A stretch of 64,000 nt of DNA from Mycobacteriales bacterium (lineage in GTDB: Bacteria; Actinomycetota; Actinomycetes; BP-191), in NCBI GenBank assembly GCA_035714365.1, contig DASTMB010000003.1, positions 1 to 64,000 on the forward strand, read 5' to 3'. Below the pieces are notes generated by a model. The model saw nothing but the letters and a program-made list of their open reading frames with translations, ran no database searches and was not told the DNA's origin. This document shows, one piece after another, positions 58,901 through 64,000 of this stretch (position 1 is its first letter; the number at the start of each line of letters is the position of its first letter). The position numbers were made by a program, and so were the translations under genes.

Positions 58901-59664
58901 GGCGAACGTCGGCGTAACGCGGCCCTCTTCCGGTACCGGCGCGCCGTCAGCGCGCCCGCGACGAAGCCGACGAGGTGAGCGAGGAACGCCACGCCCGACC
59001 CGGCCGCGACGCCCGCGCCGGTCGCGTAGACCCACTGGAGGACGAACCACGAGCCGAGCACCAGCCAGGCCGGCAGCGGCACCGGCAGGAAGAACAGGAA
59101 CGGCAGCAGGCTGATGACCCGCGCCCGCGGGAACAGCACCAGGTACGCGCCGAGCACGCCCGCGATCGCGCCGGACGCGCCGACCACCACGGCGTGCGAG
59201 CCGGCGTTGACGAGCGCGAAGCCGTACGTCGCGACGACGCCCCACCCCAGGTAGAAGGCCAGGTAGCGCAGCCGGCCGAGCCGGTCCTCGACGTTGTTGC
59301 CGAACACGAACAGGAACAGCATGTTGCCGAGCAGGTGCAGCCAGCCAGCGTGCAGGAACATCGACGTCAGCGCGGAGAGGAACGGCACCTTCGTGTATGG
59401 CGGCGGCCCCACGAGGCAGCCGCCCTCCGCCGGGCGGATCGGCACCACGTCGGGCCGGGAGTTCGTCACCAGCTCGTGCGGCACCGCCCCCCAGCGCCGG
59501 AAGAACGCCTCCTGCCGGCAGACGCGGGCGTCGCTGCCGTCGTCCAGCAGCGGCGCCGACACGACCGGCGAGACGAGGAAGACCACGACGTTGAGCGCGA
59601 TCAGCGCCCACGTCACGACCGGCGGGCGCCGGACCGGGTTGCGGTCGTGGACCGGGATGACCAC
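58651..59664 (-). CDS. Rhomboid-family intramembrane serine protease, extended by stop loss
   Basis: Membrane protease with about six helices. The catalytic Ser is in GASGAIAGVLGAY and the His is in LAHLVGFVAGALTAR; HAGWLHLLGNMLFLF is the conserved HxxxN loop. The family part ends about residue 249 (RRYRKRAALRR). The frame then runs on for 89 residues of Arg/Ser/Cys-rich sequence opposite the LLM gene because TGA is TTA at 58915-58917. Restoring a C at 58916 would end this gene and start the LLM gene with one GTGA. GTG at 59664. Confidence 0.83.
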   Translation of the reverse strand: MVIPVHDRNPVRRPPVVTWALIALNVVVFLVSPVVSAPLLDDGSDARVCRQEAFFRRWGAVPHELVTNSRPDVVPIRPAEGGCLVGPPPYTKVPFLSALTSMFLHAGWLHLLGNMLFLFVFGNNVEDRLGRLRYLAFYLGWGVVATYGFALVNAGSHAVVVGASGAIAGVLGAYLVLFPRARVISLLPFLFFLPVPLPAWLVLGSWFVLQWVYATGAGVAAGSGVAFLAHLVGFVAGALTARRYRKRAALRRRSPWWSCRTCRGRSGGGGCWSARRSATTPCTSGTTWCTARCRMRTRCSTRSGCCRRRPPSPNASASARSSRRRRCGTRTCSPSRR

Positions 59665-59671
59665 GCGCGGC

Positions 59672-60256
59672 TCAGGCGGTCGCGCCGGCCTTGGCCGCCG
59701 CCTTCATCCGCTGCTTGTACGCGCGCACCTCGAGCAGCGTCTTCGGCCCGGTGATGTCGGCGACGGACATCTTCGAGCCGGCGTCGCCGTAGGGCGCGCA
59801 GACCTCGCGCCAGCCGCGCGGGCGGACGCCGAGCTGCTTGCCGAGCAGCGCCATGAAGATCTTCGCCTTCTGCTCGCCGAAGCCGGGCAGCCCCTTGATC
59901 CGGCGCAGCAGCTCCTTCGCGTCGCCCGTCGCCCACACGGCGGCGGCGTCGCCGTCGTAGGTCTCCACGAGCACCCGGCACAGCTCCTGCACCCGGCCCG
60001 CCATCGAGCCGGGGAACCGGTGCAGCGCGGGCGGCGTCGCGAACAGCGCCGCCAGCGCGTCCGGCTCGTACGCCGCGATCTCCCGCGCGTCGAGGTCGTG
60101 CCCGAGGCGCTGGGTCAGCACGTACGGCGAGGAGAACGCCTTCTCCAGCGGGATCTGCTGGTCGAGCACCATCCCGATGAGCAGCGCCAGGGGGTCGCGC
60201 GTGAGCAGCGCGTCGGCGGCGGCGTCCTGCGACAGGCACAGCGTCTTCGTCGGCAC
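59672..60256 (-). CDS. HhH-GPD family DNA glycosylase-like protein (TIGR03252)
   Basis: Protein of 194 residues with the helix-hairpin-helix GPD fold of base-excision glycosylases. LLIGMVLDQQIPLEKAFSSP (about 25-44) and the HhH region IKGLPGFGEQKAKIFMALLGKQLG (about 118-140) match the actinobacterial TIGR03252 family. The usual catalytic Lys/Asp after the hairpin is not clear, and no 4Fe-4S cysteines are present. It could be a repair enzyme or a DNA-binding relative without catalysis. GTG at 60256 begins VPTKTLCLSQDAAADAL. Eight bases separate it from the rhomboid start. Confidence 0.82.
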   Translation of the reverse strand: MPTKTLCLSQDAAADALLTRDPLALLIGMVLDQQIPLEKAFSSPYVLTQRLGHDLDAREIAAYEPDALAALFATPPALHRFPGSMAGRVQELCRVLVETYDGDAAAVWATGDAKELLRRIKGLPGFGEQKAKIFMALLGKQLGVRPRGWREVCAPYGDAGSKMSVADITGPKTLLEVRAYKQRMKAAAKAGATA

Positions 60257-60315
60257 GACCCGAACGCTAGCCCCGAAGCCCGGCCGTCGCACGCCCGGCG
60301 GCCGGGCGGCCCGGC

Positions 60316-61263
60316 TCAGTGCAGCGGGACCGTCGTCGCCTTGTCGACGCCGACGACGTTGCCGTCCGCGTCGAGCGCGGTGACGCCGTAGGTCATCGTC
60401 GGTCCCTGCGCCACCTCGGCGGCGAACGCGTAGAACACCCGGTCGTCCACGCCCGGCACCCGGACGACGCGGGCGGTGTACGTGTGGCCGTTGACGACGC
60501 CGCGCACGCTCGCCGCCCGCGGGTCGACGGCGCCGGCGAACAGCCAGTCCGACGGGAACACGCCGGCGACGATCGCCTCCGCGAGGGCCGGCCCGAGCTG
60601 CGACGGCGCGCCCTCCCGGGGCTGCGGATTGACGTAGGCGCCGGCGTTCTTGCCGCCGTAGGACTCGAACAGGCAGAAGCCGTTCTCGCCGTCCGGGTGC
60701 GCGACCGCGTGCACGGTCCACCGCTTGGCGCGGAACTCGCCGCTCGCCACGAGCGTCGTCGCGGCGAGGTTCGTCCGGAACTCGCGGCACTTCTCCTCGT
60801 ACTCGTGCTGGGCGTGCATCCGCGCGACGTGCTCCACCTCGCCGGAGGGGCCGTAGCCGGACGCGGCGAGGCACTCGTCGTAGATGCCGGGGAACGCCAC
60901 CAGCTTCGGGTCCGCGTCGCTGTAGCTGGAGCCCGAGTACAGGACCCACAGGCCCTCCTTCGGCACGCGGTACCCGCGCGCGGTCATGCACGCGCCGACC
61001 GCGAGCTGCGCGTCCTTGTCCTCGCGCAGGTCGAAGAACGGCTTCAGCGCCGGGGTGGCGGCCGGGCGCAGCCGCGCCCCCTCGTCGCGCTGGGCCGCGA
61101 CCGCCACCCCGCCCGCCAGCGTCACGACCGCCGCGGCGGCCGCGAGCACGCGTTCGGTACGCCGGCGCGCCAGCCGCCGCGCGAGCCCCCCGTACGGCGG
61201 CGCGGTCACCGTCGCCGTCTCGTCCGCCACCGCCGCGCGCAGGGCGCGTTCGAACTCACTCAT
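60316..61263 (-). CDS. Membrane partner of the fourth sigma cassette (candidate anti-sigma)
   Basis: Protein of 315 residues with the same layout as the partners at 21749-26903: a 35-residue cytoplasmic head with RRLARRRTERV, one membrane helix (about 39-58), and a large ectodomain with several cysteines (VGACMTARGY, YDECLAASGY, EEKCREF, FCLFES). The ectodomain sequence differs from the other three. No zinc anti-sigma motif. ATG at 61263 overlaps the sigma stop by eight bases. Function as anti-sigma or sensor is inferred from position. Confidence 0.75.
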   Translation of the reverse strand: MSEFERALRAAVADETATVTAPPYGGLARRLARRRTERVLAAAAAVVTLAGGVAVAAQRDEGARLRPAATPALKPFFDLREDKDAQLAVGACMTARGYRVPKEGLWVLYSGSSYSDADPKLVAFPGIYDECLAASGYGPSGEVEHVARMHAQHEYEEKCREFRTNLAATTLVASGEFRAKRWTVHAVAHPDGENGFCLFESYGGKNAGAYVNPQPREGAPSQLGPALAEAIVAGVFPSDWLFAGAVDPRAASVRGVVNGHTYTARVVRVPGVDDRVFYAFAAEVAQGPTMTYGVTALDADGNVVGVDKATTVPLH

Positions 61264-61813
61264 CGAGGTCTCCTCCGGCCGCGGCGGCGGCGCTGCGCGC
61301 CCGCGCCAGGCGGCTCTTGACGGTGCCGACGGGGACGCCGAGCTCGGCGGCCACCTGGTCGACGGGCAGGCCCAGGGCGTGGTGCAGGACGAGCACCTCG
61401 CGCTGCCGCGGCGGCAGCGTCGCGAGGACGCGTTCGACGTCGACGCGGTGGCCGTCGGGTGCCGGGACGTCCGGCGGCGCGCCGAGGCGGACCAGCGCCC
61501 GCGCCCGGGCGCGGGCCGAGTGCCACCGCGACCGGGCCAGCCGGAACGCCACCATCCGCACCCACGCCTCCGGGTCGTCGTAGCGCGACACGCGCGACCA
61601 CCGCGGGATCAGCCGCAGGAACGCCTCCTGCACGACCTCCTCCGCGTCCGCGCGGCTGCCCGACGCGAGCGTGAGGACGCCGACCAGCCGCGGGTACGCC
61701 GCTTCGTAGAACGCCGCGACCGTGTCGTCGGCGGCGGCCACTCCGGCCGGCAGGCTGGTGCTCGTCACGGCGGTAACACCGGTGGGCGGCGCGTCGGGTT
61801 CCATCCCGGCCAT
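61256..61813 (-). CDS. SigE-family ECF sigma factor, cassette 4
   Basis: Sigma factor of 185 residues. Region 2 is FYEAAYPRLVGVLTLASGSRADAEEVVQEAFLRL (about 34-68, key YPRLVGVLTL and ADAEEVVQE), region 4 is LPPRQREVLVLHHALGLPVDQVAAELGVPVGTVKSR (about 131-168). ATG at 61813 shares CATG with the divergent methyltransferase start; ATG 61804 (MEPDAPP) is an alternative. There is no GGAACC-N17-CGTC motif ahead of it, unlike cassettes 1-3, and it is only distantly similar to them. Confidence 0.87.
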   Translation of the reverse strand: MAGMEPDAPPTGVTAVTSTSLPAGVAAADDTVAAFYEAAYPRLVGVLTLASGSRADAEEVVQEAFLRLIPRWSRVSRYDDPEAWVRMVAFRLARSRWHSARARARALVRLGAPPDVPAPDGHRVDVERVLATLPPRQREVLVLHHALGLPVDQVAAELGVPVGTVKSRLARARSAAAAAGGDLDE

Positions 61814-63278
61814 GGTGGAGGATCGCGCGGTGCTCGACGACGACGCCGACCTCGCCCGGCTGCGCGACGCGCTGGCTGCCGCCGGCTACCGCTACGACGC
61901 GGTCGCGGCGTTGCTCGGTCCGGTCGCCTCGGCCGCGCTCGGCCGCGCCGAGCTGGTGCCGGCGCTGCGCGCGACGACCGGCGGGACGCCGGTGGAGACG
62001 CTGGTCCGGCTGTTCCTGCTCGGCACCACCGAACCGGAGACGGCGGTGGCCGCCGCGCTGCCGCTCGACGCCGCGCTCCGCTCCGGGCTGGTCGAACGCG
62101 ACCGTGACGGCGTCCGCGCCGCGCTCGACGTCCGCCCGTACGCCGCCGACGACGGCGACTGGTGGGTGGTCTCCGACCTCGGCACCGACCTGCGCCCGCC
62201 GCCGTTGCGGCCCGACCACGTGCTCGGCGTCGGCGGGGCCTCGACCACGCTGGCGCAGGCGACCGTCCGCTCCCCCGTCGCGAACGCCCTCGACGTCGGC
62301 ACCGGCTGCGGCGTGCAGGCGCTGCACCTGTCCCGGCACGCCGGCGCCGTCACCGCCACCGACCGCAACCCGCGCGCGCTCGCGCTGGCGCGCGCGACGG
62401 CGTTCCTCAACGGCCTGTCCTGGGAGCTGCTCGCCGGCGACCTGCTCGCGCCGGTGGCGGGGCGGGCGTTCGGCCTCGTCGTCGCGAACCCGCCGTTCGT
62501 CGTGGGCCCGGCCCGCGACGACTACGCGTACCGCGACAGCGGCGTCGCCGGCGACGCCGTCTCCTCCCGCCTGGTCCGCGAGGCGCCCGCGCTGCTCGCC
62601 GAGGGCGGCGTCGCGCAGCTCCTCGCCAACTGGGTGCACCTGCCCGGCGCGGACTGGCGGGAGCGGGTCGCGTCGTGGGTGCCGGACGGCTGCGACGCGC
62701 TGGTGCTGCAACGCGAGACGCAGGACCCGGCCGAGTACGTCGGCCTCTGGCTGCGCGACGCCGGGGAGACCGGCGCGCGCTACGCGCGGCGGTACGACGA
62801 GTGGCTGGCGTGGTTCGAGCGCGAACGGGTGACGGCGGTCGGCTTCGGGATCGTCACGCTGCGCCGCACGGCCGGCGCCGCGGCGGTGCGGGTCGAGGAC
62901 GCGCCGCAGCCGGTCGTCCAGCCGCTCGGCCCGCACCTCGCGTCCTGGCTGGGCCGGGTCGCGGCGTTGCGCGGCGCCGACCTGCTCGACGCGCGGTTGC
63001 GGGTCGCGGCCGACGTGACGCTGGAGCAGGTGGCCACCCACTCCCCCGACGGGTGGGCGGTCGCAGTGCAGGCGCTCCAGCAGCACGGCGGGCTGCGCTG
63101 GCGCGCCGAGACCGACCCGGTCGGCGTCGCGCTCGCCGCCGCCTGCGACGGCACGCGGCCGCTGCGCGACCTGCTGCCGGTGCTCGCGGCGGCGTTCGAC
63201 CTCGACCCGGACGACCTCGGACGCGGCGCGCTCGCGGCCGTCCGCCACCTCGTGGAGCGCGGCTTCCTGCTCCCTTAG
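61812..63278 (+). CDS. Class I SAM-dependent methyltransferase with NPPF motif
   Basis: Protein of 488 residues. A helical N-terminal domain (1-150) precedes a Rossmann methyltransferase domain: SAM loop ALDVGTGCGVQALHLSRHA (about 157-175), acidic ATDRNPRAL, and catalytic VVANPPFVVGP (about 225-235). NPPF (motif IV) marks enzymes that methylate an exocyclic or side-chain nitrogen, such as N6-adenine, N5-glutamine or N2-guanine methyltransferases. A C-terminal domain (330-488) could bind RNA or protein. The family is common in actinobacteria, but the substrate is unknown. ATG at 61812 overlaps the divergent sigma start. Confidence 0.88.
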   Translation: MVEDRAVLDDDADLARLRDALAAAGYRYDAVAALLGPVASAALGRAELVPALRATTGGTPVETLVRLFLLGTTEPETAVAAALPLDAALRSGLVERDRDGVRAALDVRPYAADDGDWWVVSDLGTDLRPPPLRPDHVLGVGGASTTLAQATVRSPVANALDVGTGCGVQALHLSRHAGAVTATDRNPRALALARATAFLNGLSWELLAGDLLAPVAGRAFGLVVANPPFVVGPARDDYAYRDSGVAGDAVSSRLVREAPALLAEGGVAQLLANWVHLPGADWRERVASWVPDGCDALVLQRETQDPAEYVGLWLRDAGETGARYARRYDEWLAWFERERVTAVGFGIVTLRRTAGAAAVRVEDAPQPVVQPLGPHLASWLGRVAALRGADLLDARLRVAADVTLEQVATHSPDGWAVAVQALQQHGGLRWRAETDPVGVALAAACDGTRPLRDLLPVLAAAFDLDPDDLGRGALAAVRHLVERGFLLP

Positions 63279-64000
63279 GGGCCGGTCGCGACCGGCCGGT
63301 CGCCGCGCGCGACCCACTCGCTCCACGAGCCCGCGTACAGCGCCGCCGGCACGCCCGCCACCTCCAGCGCCAGCACCTCCTGCGCCGCCGTCACCCCGGA
63401 GCCGCAGTACGCCGCCACCGGCCGCGACCCGTCCGCGCCCAGCGCGGCGAACCGTTCGCGCAGCGCCGCCGCCGGCAGCAGCCGGCCGTCCGGGCCGGCG
63501 TTGCCGGACGCCGGCGCGCTGACCGCGCCGGGCACGTGGCCCGCCACCGGGTCGATCGGCTCCACCTCGCCCCGGTAGCGTTCCGCCGCCCGCGCGTCGA
63601 GCAGCACGCCGTCCCGCGCGATCGCCGCCGCGCCGTCCGCGTCGACCACCGGCAGCCCGCCCGGCCGCGCCGTGAAGTCCCCCGGCTCCGGCACCACCGG
63701 CTCGGCCGACACCGGCAGCCCCGCCGCGACCCAGGCGCGGAAGCCGCCGTCGAGCACGCGCACGTCGCCGTGCCCGAAGTACCGCAGCAGCCACCACGCC
63801 CGCGCCGCGCTCGTCGCGTCCGCGTCGTCGTAGACGACCACCGGCATGCCGTCGCGCACGCCGAGCCGGCGCATCGCCGCCTCGAACGCCGCCGCGTCCG
63901 GCAGCGGGTGCCGCCCGCCCGCGCCCGGCGGCGCGGCCAGGTCGCGGTCCAGGTCCACGAACACCGCCCCCGGCACGTGCCCCGCGTCGTACGCCTCCCG
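63275..64000 (-). CDS. Sulfurtransferase (tandem rhodanese), N-terminus beyond the window
   Basis: The frame is open to base 64000 (REAYDAGHVPGAVFVDLD precedes), so the gene is partial and its start is outside the window. It has two rhodanese domains. The first is probably non-catalytic (VVVYDDADATSAARAW with Asp where Cys would be); the second has the loop AAYCGSGVTAAQEV (Cys as nucleophile). Thiosulfate or 3-mercaptopyruvate sulfurtransferase activity is likely. GSWSEWVARGDRPVATGP closes it. The stop overlaps the methyltransferase gene by four bases. Confidence 0.9.
   Translation of the reverse strand, partial: REAYDAGHVPGAVFVDLDRDLAAPPGAGGRHPLPDAAAFEAAMRRLGVRDGMPVVVYDDADATSAARAWWLLRYFGHGDVRVLDGGFRAWVAAGLPVSAEPVVPEPGDFTARPGGLPVVDADGAAAIARDGVLLDARAAERYRGEVEPIDPVAGHVPGAVSAPASGNAGPDGRLLPAAALRERFAALGADGSRPVAAYCGSGVTAAQEVLALEVAGVPAALYAGSWSEWVARGDRPVATGP

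Noticed and set aside
1-64000. tRNA, rRNA or insertion-sequence remnants
   Set aside because: No cloverleaf, rRNA segment, transposase motif or target-site duplication was recognised by eye; a covariance-model scan would be needed to be certain.

Overview
High-GC chromosomal DNA from an actinobacterium (Actinomycetota), near 75% G+C by eye with a very strong third-position G/C preference. The assignment rests on actinobacterial hallmark families: DUF3710 next to dut, DUF4193, DUF4235, DUF5703, a BldN-type sigma factor with a DUF5667 partner, a CeoB/CeoC-type TrkA pair, SigE-family ECF sigma factors, and frequent GTG starts with very short or absent leaders. I cannot assign an order or genus. 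The window is chromosomal core with accessory patches. I see no rRNA, tRNA, insertion sequence, prophage or CRISPR array, and no gene-free stretch longer than about 210 bases.

Layout. 1-4920: potassium homeostasis (KdpD/KdpE-like two-component pair, KimA-like transporter, two TrkA/Ktr-type RCK proteins). 4917-10672: a kinase-like protein, an OB-fold protein, a split DipZ (CcdA plus TlpA-like thioredoxin), DUF3710, dUTPase, a hydrolase and an SDR enzyme. 10676-15005: M1 and DUF885 peptidases, an unknown protein, and an HD-domain protein that looks like a small MIOX/PhnZ-type oxygenase. 15185-19969: STAS regulator, dehydrogenase/MBL operon, DUF4235, MDMPI/DinB-fold protein, an MshEN-DUF4177 fusion and a small secreted protein. 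20112-26903: a ferritin-like diiron protein, then three paralogous sigma-factor/membrane-partner cassettes with a prolyl-oligopeptidase-type peptidase in the second. 26992-30689: cyanophycinase and cyanophycin synthetase. 30864-38225: BldN-like sigma and DUF5667 partner, DUF4193, amidase, RDD protein, RsgA, DegV, DsbA-like protein. 38222-42906: a HTH/nucleotidyltransferase pair (the transferase frameshifted), secreted hydrolase, DUF5703, and a secreted beta-propeller protein. 43009-49637: a multidomain PAS-GAF-GAF-PP2C-HATPase phosphatase, DinB protein with a tiny membrane protein, GlxA-type regulator, patatin, L,D-transpeptidase. 49805-64000: a 1227-residue FN3/Ig-like surface protein, exonuclease III, nucleotidyltransferases, metallophosphoesterase, secreted proteins, F420-type oxidoreductase and rhomboid protease, HhH-GPD protein, a fourth sigma cassette, an NPPF methyltransferase and a rhodanese.

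The strongest unexplained signal is the sigma-cassette cluster. Each of the three cassettes is preceded by GGAACC, exactly 17 bases, then CGTC, ending 8-9 bases before the sigma start codon. This is what an ECF autoregulatory promoter on a nearly leaderless mRNA would look like, and one shared motif predicts cross-regulation. Each sigma gene overlaps by 8 bases a gene for an Arg-rich, single-pass membrane protein that lacks the zinc anti-sigma motif. Other signals are a 56-base intergenic repeat in three copies, two long hairpins that share a GCTAG...TTAGTCG collar but have unrelated stems, and two lesions: one base that removes both a rhomboid stop and the next gene's start, and a frameshift in a DUF6036-type gene.
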